A stretch of DNA of 64,000 nt from contig NZ_JNYD01000006.1 in the NCBI RefSeq assembly GCF_000717175.1, forward strand, positions 62,001-126,000, written 5' to 3'. Below are positions 1-9,352 of this stretch, in pieces (the stretch's first letter is position 1; each line of letters begins with the position of its first letter). The notes below the pieces were generated by a model, which made no database searches, had not been told where the DNA came from, and saw only the letters and a program-made list of their open reading frames with translations. This stretch comes from Pseudonocardia autotrophica (GTDB lineage: Bacteria > Actinomycetota > Actinomycetes > Mycobacteriales > Pseudonocardiaceae). The translations under genes and the position numbers were made by a program.

Positions 1-2454
1 CTGCACCTCGGGCACGCCATGGACCACACCCTGATCGACGTCCTCACCCGGCGACGCCGCATGCAGGGGTACGACGCGCTGTGGCTGCCGGGCATGGACC
101 ACGCGGGCATCGCCACCCAGAGCGTCGTCGAGCGCCGGCTGGCCGAGGCCGGCGAGCCGGGGCGCCGCGAGCTGGGGCGCGAGGAGTTCGTCCGGCGCGT
201 CTGGGAGTGGAAGGCCGAGTCGGGCGGCTCGATCCTGGGTCAGATGAAGCGCCTCGGGGACGGGGTGGACTGGACGCGCGAGCGGTTCACGCTCGACGAG
301 GGCCTGTCCCGCGCCGTCCAGACCGTCTTCAAGAAGATGTTCGACGAGGGGCTGATCTACCGGGCCGAGCGCCTGGTCAACTGGTCGCCCGCGCTGCAGA
401 GCGCCATCTCGGACATCGAGGTCGACCACAAGGAGGTCGAGGGCGAGCTCGTCTCGATGCGCTACGGGGACGGCGAGGACTCGATCGTCGTCGCCACCAC
501 CCGCGTCGAGACGATGCTGGGCGACACGGCCGTCGCGGTCCACCCGGACGACGAGCGGTACACCCACCTCGTCGGCCGGACCGTCCGCATGCCCGTCACC
601 GGGCGGGACATCCCGGTCATCGCCGACCCGTACGTCGACCCGGAGTTCGGCTCCGGCGCCGTCAAGATCACCCCGGCGCACGACCCGAACGACTTCGAGA
701 TGGGCCGCCGGCACGACCTGCCGATGCCGACGATCATGGACGAGTCCGGGGTCATCGCGAACTCGGGCACCCCGTACGACGGCATGGACCGGTTCGCGGC
801 GCGCGAGGCCATCCGCGAGCAGCTGCGGGCCGAGGGCCGGATCGTCGCGGAGAAGCGGCCGTACGTCCACAGCGTCGGGCACGACTCGCGCACCGGCGTC
901 CCGATCGAGCCGCGGCTGTCGCTGCAGTGGTTCGTCCGGGTCGAGTCCCTGGCCAAGGCGTCGGGCGACGCCGTCCGCTCGGGCGAGACGAAGATCCACC
1001 CGCCGGAGATGTCGTCGCGGTTCTTCGACTGGGTCGACAACATGCACGACTGGTGCATCTCCCGGCAGCTGTGGTGGGGCCACCGCATCCCGGTCTGGTA
1101 CGGGCCCGGCGGCGAGACGGTCTGTGTCGGGCCGGACGACGAGGTCCCGACCGGCGAGGGCTGGCGCCAGGACGAGGACGTCCTCGACACCTGGTTCTCC
1201 TCGGGCCTGTGGCCGTTCTCCACGCTGGGCTGGCCGGACGAGACCCCGGACCTGGAGCGGTACTACCCGAACTCCGTCCTGGTCACCGGCTACGACATCC
1301 TGTTCTTCTGGGTCGTCCGGATGATGATGTTCGGCACCTACGCGATGGGCCGCTCGCCGTTCGAGCACGTCTACCTGCACGGGCTCATCCGCGACGAGCA
1401 CGGCAAGAAGATGTCGAAGTCCAAGGGCAACGTCATCGACCCGCTCGAGCTGATCGACGCCTACGGGGCCGACGCGCTGCGGTTCACCATCGCCCGCGGG
1501 TCGAACCCGGGCACGGACATGTCGCTGTCCACGGAGTGGGTCGCGGGCTCCCGCAACTTCACCACCAAGCTGTGGAACGCCGTCCGGTTCGCGGAGGCCA
1601 ACGGCGCCGACCCGGCCCTGCCGCTGCCCACCGAGCCGACCGACGCGGACCGCTGGATCCTCGGGCGGCTGCGCGAGGTCCGGGAGCAGACGGACGCGCT
1701 GCTCGAGGACTTCCAGTTCGCCAAGGCCACCGAGGGCCTCTACCACTTCACGTGGGACGAGCTGTGCGACTGGTACCTCGAGCTGGCCAAGCCCCAGCTC
1801 GACGACCCGGGCACGGCCGAGGGCACCCGCGCCGTCCTGGGGCACGTGTTCGACGCGCTGCTGAGGATCCTGCACCCGATCGTCCCGTTCGTCACCGAGG
1901 CGCTGTGGACGTCGCTGACCGGCGGCGAGACGGTCGTGACCGCGACCTGGCCCGGCGAGGACACCGGGCTGCCGGTCGACGCCGCCGCGGTCGCACGCGT
2001 CGAGGCGCTGCAGAAGCTGATCACCGAGGTCCGCCGCTTCCGCACCGAGCAGGGCCTGCCGGACCGCAAGTCGGTCGCCGCGCTGCTGGTCGGGCTGGAG
2101 ACCGCGGGCCTGGCCCGGCACGAGAGGGCCGTCCGGTTCCTCACCCGCCTCGACCCGGCGGGCGCGGACTTCGCGCCGACCGCCACGGTCGAGGTCGCGC
2201 TCAACGGCGACACCGTCCACGTCGAGCTGGACACGTCCGGGGCGATCGACGTCGCCGCCGAGCGGGCCCGGCTGGGGCGCGACCTGGCGGCCGCGCAGAA
2301 GGAGCTGGAGCAGGCCGAGAAGAAGCTCGGGAACCCCAAGTTCACCGAGAAGGCCCCGGCGCAGGTCGTCGACGGGATCCGGGCGCGGCGGGAGGCCGCC
2401 GTCGCCGAGATCGAGCGGGTCACGGCGCGGCTCGAGGGGCTGCCGGCCTCATGA
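1..2454 (+). CDS. valS: Valine--tRNA ligase, 5' end outside window
   Basis: Class I aminoacyl-tRNA synthetase that charges tRNA-Val in the cytoplasm. The frame is open from base 1: the first codons read LHLGHAM, so the HIGH-type motif (HLGH) lies right at the edge and only the extreme N-terminus is missing. The KMSKS loop (KKMSKSKGN) is at about 1405-1430. The editing (CP1) domain lies between them, followed by the anticodon-binding domain and a C-terminal coiled coil rich in K, E and A (about 2260-2440) typical of ValRS. folC follows after 43 bp, the usual actinobacterial order. An in-frame ATG at 19 is internal, not the start. Confidence 0.97.
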   Translation: MHLGHAMDHTLIDVLTRRRRMQGYDALWLPGMDHAGIATQSVVERRLAEAGEPGRRELGREEFVRRVWEWKAESGGSILGQMKRLGDGVDWTRERFTLDEGLSRAVQTVFKKMFDEGLIYRAERLVNWSPALQSAISDIEVDHKEVEGELVSMRYGDGEDSIVVATTRVETMLGDTAVAVHPDDERYTHLVGRTVRMPVTGRDIPVIADPYVDPEFGSGAVKITPAHDPNDFEMGRRHDLPMPTIMDESGVIANSGTPYDGMDRFAAREAIREQLRAEGRIVAEKRPYVHSVGHDSRTGVPIEPRLSLQWFVRVESLAKASGDAVRSGETKIHPPEMSSRFFDWVDNMHDWCISRQLWWGHRIPVWYGPGGETVCVGPDDEVPTGEGWRQDEDVLDTWFSSGLWPFSTLGWPDETPDLERYYPNSVLVTGYDILFFWVVRMMMFGTYAMGRSPFEHVYLHGLIRDEHGKKMSKSKGNVIDPLELIDAYGADALRFTIARGSNPGTDMSLSTEWVAGSRNFTTKLWNAVRFAEANGADPALPLPTEPTDADRWILGRLREVREQTDALLEDFQFAKATEGLYHFTWDELCDWYLELAKPQLDDPGTAEGTRAVLGHVFDALLRILHPIVPFVTEALWTSLTGGETVVTATWPGEDTGLPVDAAAVARVEALQKLITEVRRFRTEQGLPDRKSVAALLVGLETAGLARHERAVRFLTRLDPAGADFAPTATVEVALNGDTVHVELDTSGAIDVAAERARLGRDLAAAQKELEQAEKKLGNPKFTEKAPAQVVDGIRARREAAVAEIERVTARLEGLPAS

Positions 2455-2497
2455 GCCTCGTGCGCACGGTCCGCCCGGCCGGCGTGGAGGTGCCGCG

Positions 2498-3982
2498 GTG
2501 ACGGATCCGGAACCCCCCGAGGGCGAGGGCGAGGTCCGCGCTCCGGAGGAGCAGGCCCAGGACGCGGTGATCTCCCACGTCCTGGACCAGATCCGCGGCT
2601 CGGACACCCCGGACGTCGTGCCCGCGCAGTCCACGGTGGCGGAGTACGCCGAGTTCCTCGCGGTCGAGGCCGAGCTGGACCGGCGCTGGCCGGAGACGGT
2701 CATGGAGCCGTCGCTGGACCGGATCCGGGCGCTCGTCGAGGTCCTCGGCGACCCGCAGACCGGCTACCCAGTCGTGCACCTCACCGGCACGAACGGCAAG
2801 ACCTCCACGGCCCGCATGGTCGACGCGATCCTCAGCGAGATCGGGCTGCGCACGGGCCGGTACACCAGCCCGCACCTGCAGCGGGCCACCGAGCGGATCA
2901 ACCTCGACAACCGGCCCGTCTCGCCCGCGCAGTACGTGCAGGCCTACCGGGACGTCGAGCCCTTCGTCGAGCTGCTCGACGCGAAGAACGAGATCAGGCT
3001 CAGCAAGTTCGAGGTGCTCACGGCCATGGCGTACTCGGCGTTCGCCGACGCGCCGGTCGAGGCCGGGATCGTCGAGGTCGGGCTGGGCGGCCGGTGGGAC
3101 GCGACCAACGTCGTCGACGCCCGGGTCTCGGTGATCACCCCGGTCGGCCTCGACCACGCCGAGTACCTGGGCACGGACCTCCTGGGAATCGCGCGGGAGA
3201 AGGCCGGGATCATCAAGCCCGGCTCCGTCGCGGTGCTCGCCGCGCAGGACAAGGCCGTGGCGGAGGTGCTCCTCGAGCGCTGCGCCGAGGTCGACGCCCA
3301 GGTGGCCCGCGAGGGCGCCGAGTTCGGGGTGCGCGAGCGCGAGCTGGCCGTGGGCGGGCAGCGGCTGGAGCTGCAGGGCCTGTCCGGCCGGTACGACGAG
3401 ATCTTCCTGCCGCTGCACGGCGAGCACCAGGCGTCCAACGCGGCGATCGCGCTGGCCGCCGCGGAGGCGCTGGTCGGGGCGGGCCCGCAGCAGCCGCTGG
3501 ATCCCGACGCGGTCCGCGCGGCGTTCGCGTCGATCACCTCGCCGGGGCGGCTGGAGCCAATGCAGGGCGGGCCGGGCCGGCCGACGGTGCTGATCGACGC
3601 CGCGCACAACCCGCACGGCGCCCGCGCGCTGGCCGCCGCGCTGATGTCGGAGTTCCGGTTCACGCGGCTGGTCGCGGTGATCGGCGTGATGCGGGACAAG
3701 GACGCGAAGGGCCTGCTGGAGTCGCTCGAGCCCGCGGTGCACGAGGTCGTGGTGACCATGAACTCGTCGCCGCGCGCCATGGACCCGGACGAGCTGGCGG
3801 CGCTGGCCGTCGAGGTGTTCGGGCGGGACCGGGTGAGCGTGGAGCCGCAGCTGGCGGCGGCGATCGACCAGGGCGTCGAGCTGGCCGAGGAGGCCGGGGA
3901 CTCGGGCGTCGGCGTGATCGTCACCGGCTCCGTGGTGACCGCGGGCGAGGCCCGGTCGATCTTCGGGAAGGAGCCCGCGTGA
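2498..3982 (+). CDS. folC: Bifunctional folylpolyglutamate/dihydrofolate synthase
   Basis: Adds glutamate to folates (and to dihydropteroate) in the cytoplasm, using ATP. It has 494 residues. The Mur-ligase-type P-loop TGTNGKTS is near residue 96, and later motifs include GLDHAEYLG and DAAHNPHGARA in the C-terminal ligase domain. The first 75 residues are a low-complexity acidic extension, common in actinobacterial FolC. The GTG start at 2498 has a good ribosome binding site (GGAGG about 8 nt upstream). It lies between valS and a DUF4233 gene, the arrangement conserved in mycobacteria and relatives. Confidence 0.95.
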   Translation: MTDPEPPEGEGEVRAPEEQAQDAVISHVLDQIRGSDTPDVVPAQSTVAEYAEFLAVEAELDRRWPETVMEPSLDRIRALVEVLGDPQTGYPVVHLTGTNGKTSTARMVDAILSEIGLRTGRYTSPHLQRATERINLDNRPVSPAQYVQAYRDVEPFVELLDAKNEIRLSKFEVLTAMAYSAFADAPVEAGIVEVGLGGRWDATNVVDARVSVITPVGLDHAEYLGTDLLGIAREKAGIIKPGSVAVLAAQDKAVAEVLLERCAEVDAQVAREGAEFGVRERELAVGGQRLELQGLSGRYDEIFLPLHGEHQASNAAIALAAAEALVGAGPQQPLDPDAVRAAFASITSPGRLEPMQGGPGRPTVLIDAAHNPHGARALAAALMSEFRFTRLVAVIGVMRDKDAKGLLESLEPAVHEVVVTMNSSPRAMDPDELAALAVEVFGRDRVSVEPQLAAAIDQGVELAEEAGDSGVGVIVTGSVVTAGEARSIFGKEPA

Positions 3983-4031
3983 GCACGGCGACCAGCGGCG
4001 TGACCGGCGGCGGGACCGCCGGGGTGCCGGC

Positions 4032-4424
4032 GTGAGCACCGAACCGGTACGCCCGCCCGCCACGGACCCGATGAAGGGCTTCCGCGGCGTGTGCGCGGGG
4101 CTGCTGGTGCTCGAGGCGATCGTCGTGCTGCTCGGGGTGCTCGTCGTCGCGAGGTTCACCGAGGGCGCGCTGAACCCGGTCGCGATCACCGTGGTGCTGG
4201 TGCTCGGGCTGCTGATGATCGTGGCCTCGGGCCTGCAGCGGCGGCCGTGGGGGCTGGGCTTCGCGCTGGTCCTGCAGGTGGGGCTGGTGGCCACGGGCCT
4301 CTTCCACGTGTCCCTGCTGGCCATGGGCCTGATCTTCGTCCTGGTGTGGGGCATGGTGCTGTGGATGCGCCGGGACGTCGCCCGCCGGATGGCCCGCGGG
4401 CAGCTGCCGTCCCAGCAGCAGTAG
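4032..4424 (+). CDS. DUF4233 family membrane protein
   Basis: Small integral membrane protein of 130 residues with four predicted membrane segments (about residues 20-42, 48-66, 73-92 and 95-112) and a charged tail ending QLPSQQQ. Position directly after folC and before ndk, plus the N-terminal DPMKGFRGVCAG stretch, fit the DUF4233 family found at this place in Actinobacteria. Its function is unknown. An 18-codon frame at 3979-4035 starts at the folC stop and ends on this start codon; its first bases resemble this gene's start, so it may be a duplicated start region rather than a gene. Confidence 0.85.
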   Translation: MSTEPVRPPATDPMKGFRGVCAGLLVLEAIVVLLGVLVVARFTEGALNPVAITVVLVLGLLMIVASGLQRRPWGLGFALVLQVGLVATGLFHVSLLAMGLIFVLVWGMVLWMRRDVARRMARGQLPSQQQ

Positions 4425-4476
4425 CGGCTGCCCTCCGGCCCTGGTCACGGGCCCGCCGGACCGGCATCCTGCGCGG

Positions 4477-5016
4477 GTGTCCGGTCGCCCCGGGACCCGC
4501 CGCCGATGGCGGCGCCGGTCCGTCCTCCTGCCCGCCGCCGTCGTCCTCGCGCTGGTCGTCGCGGCCGGGCTGGTGTGGTTCGAGCCGTGGAAGCTCGTCG
4601 TCGACGAGTCGGTGGCGGAGCCCGCTCCGGTGGCCGCGGCCCCGGCCGGGGTCCCCGAGGCCGAGCCCGTCGTGCTCGCATCCGGTCGGCTCGTCGCGCA
4701 CGAGCACGCGACCACGGGCGAGGCGCTGCTCCTCGGCCTGCCGGACGGTTCCCGGGTGCTGCGGCTGCAGGACCTGGTCACGAGCAACGGACCGCGGCTA
4801 CGGGTCTGGTTGACCGACGCGCCCGTGCTGCCCGGGCGGGACGGCTGGCACGTGTTCGACGACGGCCGGTACCTCGACCTCGGCCCGCTGAAGGGCAACG
4901 TCGGCAGCGCCAACTACCCCGTGCCGGCCGGCGCGGACCTCGCCGGGTTGAGCAGCGTCAGCATCTGGTGCGAACGGTTCTCGGTCTCGTTCGGCGCGGC
5001 CACGCTGGCCCCGTGA
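4477..5016 (+). CDS. Membrane-anchored DM13 domain protein
   Basis: 179 residues: a basic N-terminus, one membrane segment (about residues 16-34, an uncleaved anchor or signal), a Pro/Ala linker and a DM13 domain at about 75-178. DM13 signs are the WLTDAPV stretch, the [21 protein letters not shown] stretch and the conserved late Cys in [14 protein letters not shown]13 domains are proposed to have a redox or electron-transfer role outside the membrane; the substrate is unknown. The GTG start at 4477 is preceded by CATCCT and 6 nt, a weak leaderless-type promoter. Confidence 0.85.
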   Translation: MSGRPGTRRRWRRRSVLLPAAVVLALVVAAGLVWFEPWKLVVDESVAEPAPVAAAPAGVPEAEPVVLASGRLVAHEHATTGEALLLGLPDGSRVLRLQDLVTSNGPRLRVWLTDAPVLPGRDGWHVFDDGRYLDLGPLKGNVGSANYPVPAGADLAGLSSVSIWCERFSVSFGAATLAP

Positions 5017-5037
5017 CGACCCGTCCGGCGGCGTCGC

Positions 5038-5043
5038 TACGCT
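5038..5043 (+). promoter_or_regulatory. -10 element of leaderless ndk promoter
   Basis: TACGCT matches the actinobacterial -10 consensus TANNNT. It ends 7 nt before the GTG of ndk, so transcription would start at or next to the start codon. No ribosome binding site precedes the gene, which agrees with a leaderless mRNA. Confidence 0.65.
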
Positions 5044-5050
5044 CCGTCGC

Positions 5051-5461
5051 GTGACTGAACGCACCCTGGTCCTCGTGAAGCCCGACGGCGTCGCCCGGAA
5101 CCTGATCGGCGAGTGCCTGGCGCGCATCGAGCGCAAGGGCCTCACGCTGGTGGCGCTCGAGCTGCGCACCGTCGACCGCGAGCTGGCGAGCCAGCACTAC
5201 GCCGAGCACGACGGCAAGCCCTTCTTCGAGTCGCTGCTCGAGTTCATCACCTCCGGCCCGCTGGTGGCGGCGGTCGCCGAGGGCCCGCGCGCGATCGCGG
5301 CGTGGCGGCAGGTCGCCGGCGGCACCGACCCGGTGGAGAAGGCGACCCCGGGCAGCATCCGCGGCGACTTCGCCCTGGAGACCCAGTCGAACCTGGTGCA
5401 CGGCTCGGACTCGCCCGAGTCTGCCGAGCGCGAGATCAAGCTCTGGTTCCCGAACCTCTGA
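5051..5461 (+). CDS. ndk: Nucleoside diphosphate kinase
   Basis: Transfers the gamma-phosphate between nucleoside triphosphates and diphosphates through a phospho-histidine, keeping NTP pools balanced. It has 136 residues, the normal length. It starts [20 protein letters not shown] and carries the active-site His in NLVHGSDS near residue 117 and the ATPGSIRGD loop. It has its own leaderless promoter, and the acetyltransferase behind it starts 2 bp after the stop. Confidence 0.97.
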   Translation: MTERTLVLVKPDGVARNLIGECLARIERKGLTLVALELRTVDRELASQHYAEHDGKPFFESLLEFITSGPLVAAVAEGPRAIAAWRQVAGGTDPVEKATPGSIRGDFALETQSNLVHGSDSPESAEREIKLWFPNL

Positions 5462-5463
5462 GC

Positions 5464-6054
5464 GTGCCGGCGACCCCGGCCGGGCTCTCCGGACCCCGGC
5501 CGGAGACCGAGCCCGACGCGACGGCGCTCGGCACGCTCTGGACGGCGGTGACCCGCGCGGGCGGGGCGGTCGGCTTCCCGCCCGACGCCCCCGAGACGGA
5601 CGTCCGGGCCCTCGCCGAGGCGACCGTGGCCGAGGTCCGGGCCGGCACGCTGCACCTGCTCGCCCTGCACGGGCCCGGGGACGAGCTCGTCGGCACGGTG
5701 TTCCTGCAGCCCGGGCGCGGGCCCGTGGTGGCACACCGGGCCACCGTGATCCGGCTGATGGTGCGGCCGGACCTGCAGGGCCGCGGCCTCGGCGGACGGC
5801 TGCTCGACGCGGCCCTCGACCGCGCCGCGGGGCTGGGTCTCGCCCAGCTGATCCTCTCGGCCCGGGGCGGCACCGGGCTCCCGGAGTGGTACGCGGCTCG
5901 CGGCTGGACCGAGGTCGGCCGTTTCCCCGCGGCGCTGCGCCTCGGGCCGGGCGACGTCCGGGACGAGCACTGGTTCCAGCGCGAGATCACCGACGACGAG
6001 GCCGTCCGGGACCGGACCCGGAATCGACAGGAAAGTGTCGGTCCCTCCCGTTAG
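5464..6054 (+). CDS. GNAT family N-acetyltransferase
   Basis: 196-residue GNAT-type acyltransferase using acetyl-CoA. The acetyl-CoA loop R-x-x-G-x-G/A is seen as LQGRGLGGRLL, preceded by the IRLMVRPD strand, with LPEWYAARGWTEVG at the C-terminal end of the fold. The substrate cannot be told. The GTG at 5464 follows the ndk stop by 2 bp, so the two are probably co-transcribed. The last codons overlap the promoter of the ABC transporter. Confidence 0.8.
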   Translation: MPATPAGLSGPRPETEPDATALGTLWTAVTRAGGAVGFPPDAPETDVRALAEATVAEVRAGTLHLLALHGPGDELVGTVFLQPGRGPVVAHRATVIRLMVRPDLQGRGLGGRLLDAALDRAAGLGLAQLILSARGGTGLPEWYAARGWTEVGRFPAALRLGPGDVRDEHWFQREITDDEAVRDRTRNRQESVGPSR

Positions 6055-6057
6055 CGT
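6052..6057 (+). promoter_or_regulatory. -10 element of leaderless ABC transporter promoter
   Basis: TAGCGT lies 7 nt before the GTG at 6065. This supports 6065, rather than the in-frame GTG at 6035, as the start of the ATPase gene. The element overlaps the acetyltransferase stop codon. Confidence 0.6.
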
Positions 6058-6064
6058 TCCGGTC

Positions 6065-6988
6065 GTGGGGGACGGACTGGTCCAGGCGCGGGACCTGCGC
6101 AAGCGCTTCGGGGGGTTCGAGGCCGTCCGCGGGATCGACGTGGACGTGGCGCAGGGCGAGGTCTTCGGCTTCCTGGGGCCCAACGGGGCGGGCAAGTCGT
6201 CGACCATGCGGATGATCGCGTGCGTCTCGCCGCGCACGTCGGGATCGCTGCAGGTCCTGGGGATGGACCCGGACCGGGAGGGGCCACGGATCCGGGCCCG
6301 GCTCGGCGTCGTCCCGCAGCTGGACAACCTCGACACCGAGCTGTCGGTGCGGGAGAACCTGGAGATCTACGGCCGGTACTTCGGGCTGCCCCGCCGGCAC
6401 GTGCGGGCCAAGGCGGCGGAGCTGCTGGAGTTCGCGCGGCTCACCGAGCGCGCCGAGGACCGGGTGGAGCCGCTGTCCGGCGGGATGAAGCGCCGGCTCA
6501 CCATCGCCCGCTCGCTGGTCAACGACCCCGAGCTGCTCCTGCTCGACGAGCCGACCACGGGGCTGGACCCGCAGGCCCGGCACCTGCTGTGGGAGCGGCT
6601 GTACCAGCTCAAGCGCGAGGGCGTCACCCAGATCATCACCACCCACTACATGGACGAGGCCGAGCAGCTGTGCGACCGGCTCGTCGTCATGGACGGCGGG
6701 GTGATCGTGGCCGAGGGTTCTCCTGCGGAGCTCATCGAGCGGTGGTCCACGCGGGAGGTGCTGGAGCTGCGGTTCCTCCCGGAGGAACGGCCCGCGGCCG
6801 GCGACCTCGAGCGGTACGCCGAGCGCGTCGAGCTGCTCCCGGACCGGGCGCTGCTCTACACCGCGGACGGGGAGCGCTCCCAGGTCGCGCTGCACGCCGC
6901 CGGGTTGCGGCCGCTGTCGGCGTTGGTGCGGCGGTCCACGCTGGAGGACGTGTTCCTCCGGCTCACGGGCCGGACGCTGGTGGACTGA
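6065..6988 (+). CDS. ABC-2 type exporter ATP-binding protein
   Basis: 307-residue ATPase of a drug/polysaccharide-type (DrrA/NodI-like) exporter. Visible motifs: Walker A GPNGAGKSS near residue 38, signature LSGGMKRR near 136, Walker B LLLLDEPTTGLD near 157 and switch His in ITTHYMDEAEQ. The C-terminal extension (about 220-307) is the type seen in DrrA proteins. Its stop overlaps the ATG of the first permease, and that permease overlaps the second, so the three form one operon with one cytoplasmic ATPase and two membrane subunits. The substrate is unknown. The upstream GTG at 6035 would add ten residues. Confidence 0.93.
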   Translation: MGDGLVQARDLRKRFGGFEAVRGIDVDVAQGEVFGFLGPNGAGKSSTMRMIACVSPRTSGSLQVLGMDPDREGPRIRARLGVVPQLDNLDTELSVRENLEIYGRYFGLPRRHVRAKAAELLEFARLTERAEDRVEPLSGGMKRRLTIARSLVNDPELLLLDEPTTGLDPQARHLLWERLYQLKREGVTQIITTHYMDEAEQLCDRLVVMDGGVIVAEGSPAELIERWSTREVLELRFLPEERPAAGDLERYAERVELLPDRALLYTADGERSQVALHAAGLRPLSALVRRSTLEDVFLRLTGRTLVD

Positions 6989-7827
6989 TGGCGATCGAGG
7001 AACGCGTACCCGCGACCCGGCTCGCACCGGCGACGGCGCCCGGGTGGGTGCACGGGGTGCTGCTGGTCGTCGAGTCGTTCTGGCGGTGGTACCGGCGCAA
7101 CTGGCGGGCGACGGCGGTGTCGTCGGTGCTCCAGCCGCTCCTGTTCCTGCTCGCGTTCGGGCTCGGCTTCGGCAGCCTGATCGCGTCGCGGCCCGGGGCG
7201 GAGGCGGCCACGGGCGGCGTGCCGTACCTGGTCTGGCTGGCCCCGGCGCTGCTGGCGATGTCCACGGTGCAGAGCGCGGCGTTCGAGATGACCTACCCGG
7301 TGCTGTCCGGGTTCAAGTGGCAGCGCGTCTACCTCGGTATGGCGGCCACGCCGCTCACCGGGGCCCAGATCGCCGTCGGCCACCTCGTGTGGGTCGCGGC
7401 CAAGATGACGCTCACGGGCGCGGTCTACCTGGTGCTGATCGCCGTGTTCGGCGGCGCCGCGTCGATCGGGGTCCTGGGCTCGCTCGCCGCCGCGGTGCTG
7501 ACCGGGGCCGCCGTGGCCGCGCCGGTCATGGCGTTCTCGGCGAGCCGGGAGGACGAGGGCGCGGCGTTCAACGCGCTGTTCCGGTTCGTCGTGCTGCCCA
7601 TGACCCTGTTCTCCGGCACGTTCTTCCCGGTCGCCGCGCTGCCCGCCTGGGTGCAGCCGCTGGCGTGGGTGTCGCCGCTGTGGCACGGCACGGAGCTGGC
7701 CCGCGCCGCGGCGCTGGGCACCGGTACGGCCGGGGCGGTGCTGGGGCACCTCGCCTACCTGGCGGCGCTCCTCGCCGTCGGCACCGGGCTGTCGGTCCGG
7801 GCGTTCACCCGGAGGCTCGCGCCGTGA
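6988..7827 (+). CDS. ABC-2 type permease, first subunit
   Basis: 279-residue permease with six hydrophobic segments, the NodJ/DrrB topology. It starts with an ATG that overlaps the ATPase stop (ATGA-type junction). The segment LFSGTFFPVAALPAWVQPLAWVSPLWHGTELAR near residues 205-235 is the typical ABC-2 motif before the last membrane helices. It would pair with the next gene as a heterodimer. Confidence 0.9.
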   Translation: MAIEERVPATRLAPATAPGWVHGVLLVVESFWRWYRRNWRATAVSSVLQPLLFLLAFGLGFGSLIASRPGAEAATGGVPYLVWLAPALLAMSTVQSAAFEMTYPVLSGFKWQRVYLGMAATPLTGAQIAVGHLVWVAAKMTLTGAVYLVLIAVFGGAASIGVLGSLAAAVLTGAAVAAPVMAFSASREDEGAAFNALFRFVVLPMTLFSGTFFPVAALPAWVQPLAWVSPLWHGTELARAAALGTGTAGAVLGHLAYLAALLAVGTGLSVRAFTRRLAP

Positions 7828-8654
7828 CCACGATCGACGCCACGGCGCGCCCCGCCCCGGGGTGGACCCGGGTGCTGCCCGGCGGCAGCTACGCCGGTCG
7901 CTCGCGGATGCTGCTGCTGCGCTCCGCCACGGCCGCGCGCCGCACCTGGCCGGCGATCGTGTCCGGGTTCGCCGAGCCGGTGTTCTACCTGCTGGCGATG
8001 GGGTCGGGCCTCGGCTCGCTGGTCGGCGAGCTGCCCGGGCCGGACGGGCGGCCGATCTCCTACGCCGCGTTCATCGCGCCGGGCCTGCTTGCCGCGTCCG
8101 CCATGAACGGCGCGGTGTTCGACGCGACCTTCAACGTGTTCTTCAAGCTCAAGTACAACCGGCTGTACGACGCGATGCTGGCCACCCCGCTCGGCCCGGT
8201 CGACATCGCGCTCGGCGAGATCGGCTGGGCGTTGCTGCGCGGCGGGCTCTACGCCACCGGCTTCCTGTCGGTCATGGCGGTCGCCGGCCTGATCACCTCG
8301 CCCTGGGCGCTGCTGGCGTTGCCGGCAGCGCTGCTGGTCGCGTTCGCGTTCGCCGCGATCGGGATGGCGGCGACCTCGTTCATGCGCTCCTGGCAGGACT
8401 TCGACCTGGTCACGCTGGCCGTGCTGCCGATGTTCCTGTTCGCCACGACCTTCTACCCGCTCGGCGTCTACCCCCGCCCGCTGCAGATCCTCGTCGAGTG
8501 CCTACCGCTGTTCCATGCGGTCGAGCTCATGCGCGGGCTCACCACGGGTGCGGTCCACCTCGGCATGCTCGGCCACCTCGCCTACTTCGTGGTCATGGCC
8601 GCGGTCGGCGTCGTCGTCGCCGCCCGCCGGCTGGAGGCGCTGCTGCTGCGGTAG
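7824..8654 (+). CDS. ABC-2 type permease, second subunit
   Basis: 276-residue permease of the same family as the preceding one (FATTFYPLGVYPRPLQILVECLPLFHAVELMRG corresponds to the same motif), with six membrane segments. Its GTG overlaps the previous stop by 4 bp, so translational coupling is likely. Two related but distinct permeases with one ATPase suggest a heterodimeric membrane channel. The 3' end overlaps a convergent small membrane gene by about 150 bp. Confidence 0.9.
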   Translation: MTTIDATARPAPGWTRVLPGGSYAGRSRMLLLRSATAARRTWPAIVSGFAEPVFYLLAMGSGLGSLVGELPGPDGRPISYAAFIAPGLLAASAMNGAVFDATFNVFFKLKYNRLYDAMLATPLGPVDIALGEIGWALLRGGLYATGFLSVMAVAGLITSPWALLALPAALLVAFAFAAIGMAATSFMRSWQDFDLVTLAVLPMFLFATTFYPLGVYPRPLQILVECLPLFHAVELMRGLTTGAVHLGMLGHLAYFVVMAAVGVVVAARRLEALLLR

Positions 8655-9110
8655 GTCCGGTCGGCGCTCCGAGCGCGCCGTCGATCCGGCCAGCGCCACC
8701 AGGCCCAGCAGCCCGGTGAGCCAGGCGCCGAGGGCGAGGGGGCAGCGGGTCAGCGTCTGCACCGCCGCCAGCACGGAAGTGGCGCCGGCCGCCGCCAGTG
8801 CCAGGTGGTGCGGCCAGCAGCGCAGTCGGCCCGAGCGCGCGAGCCCGCCCGTGACCAGCGCGAGGACCGCCAGGCCGAGCAGCAGCAGGACCGGCACCCG
8901 GCCCGCCCGCCCGAGGCCCAGCAGCGTGCGTATGTGCCACTCGGCCACGTGCGTCACGGGCACCTCGTGCCACGGCGACCCCCACCATCGCAGCCCGAGC
9001 GCGGCCACCGCGAGCAGGGCCGCGGCGGTGCCGGCCTCGCGCAGCCGCGGCAGCTCGCGGGGCGACGGCCGCCGGCCGAGCGGCGCGACCGGGGAGGACA
9101 CCGGACTCAT
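8502..9110 (-). CDS. Small four-helix membrane protein of unknown function
   Basis: 202 residues. The first about 145 form a plausible membrane protein with four hydrophobic segments (about 28-46, 70-90, 99-118 and 125-142). The remaining tail is polar and is encoded on the complement of the second permease gene, so it may be incidental. The ATG at 9110 has a good ribosome binding site (AAGGAG, 6 nt upstream), the main reason for accepting it. I do not recognise the family. The 153-bp convergent overlap is unusually long. Confidence 0.6.
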   Translation of the reverse strand: MSPVSSPVAPLGRRPSPRELPRLREAGTAAALLAVAALGLRWWGSPWHEVPVTHVAEWHIRTLLGLGRAGRVPVLLLLGLAVLALVTGGLARSGRLRCWPHHLALAAAGATSVLAAVQTLTRCPLALGAWLTGLLGLVALAGSTARSERRPDLPQQQRLQPAGGDDDADRGHDHEVGEVAEHAEVDRTRGEPAHELDRMEQR

Positions 9111-9312
9111 CGCAGCTCCTTCGTCGGACCCGGAACGCTGCCCGGAACGCTAGGGAGCACCGGGCCGCCCGTCGCCGGTGCGAGCCCCCGGATCCGGGCG
9201 CGCCGACCCCCGACACGGGGTGGGGCCAGCACCACCCCGCCGTTGTCCGGACCGGGTCCGGGGGCCCGGTCGCACGGGCCGGATCGCCCTGGGCCCCCGC
9301 CGCCCGCGCTTG

Positions 9313-9318
9313 CTACCG
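9313..9318 (+). promoter_or_regulatory. Possible -10 element for dapA-like gene
   Basis: TACCGT lies 34 nt before the chosen ATG, so this gene would have a short leader with a ribosome binding site. No convincing -35 hexamer is visible. Confidence 0.35.
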
Positions 9319-9352
9319 TCGCCGTCGCGTTCGCGTCACGAAGGGCATGATC

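Noticed and set aside
3979..4035. 18-codon frame between folC and DUF4233
   Set aside because: Too short and low in complexity; better explained as a duplicated start segment or spacer.
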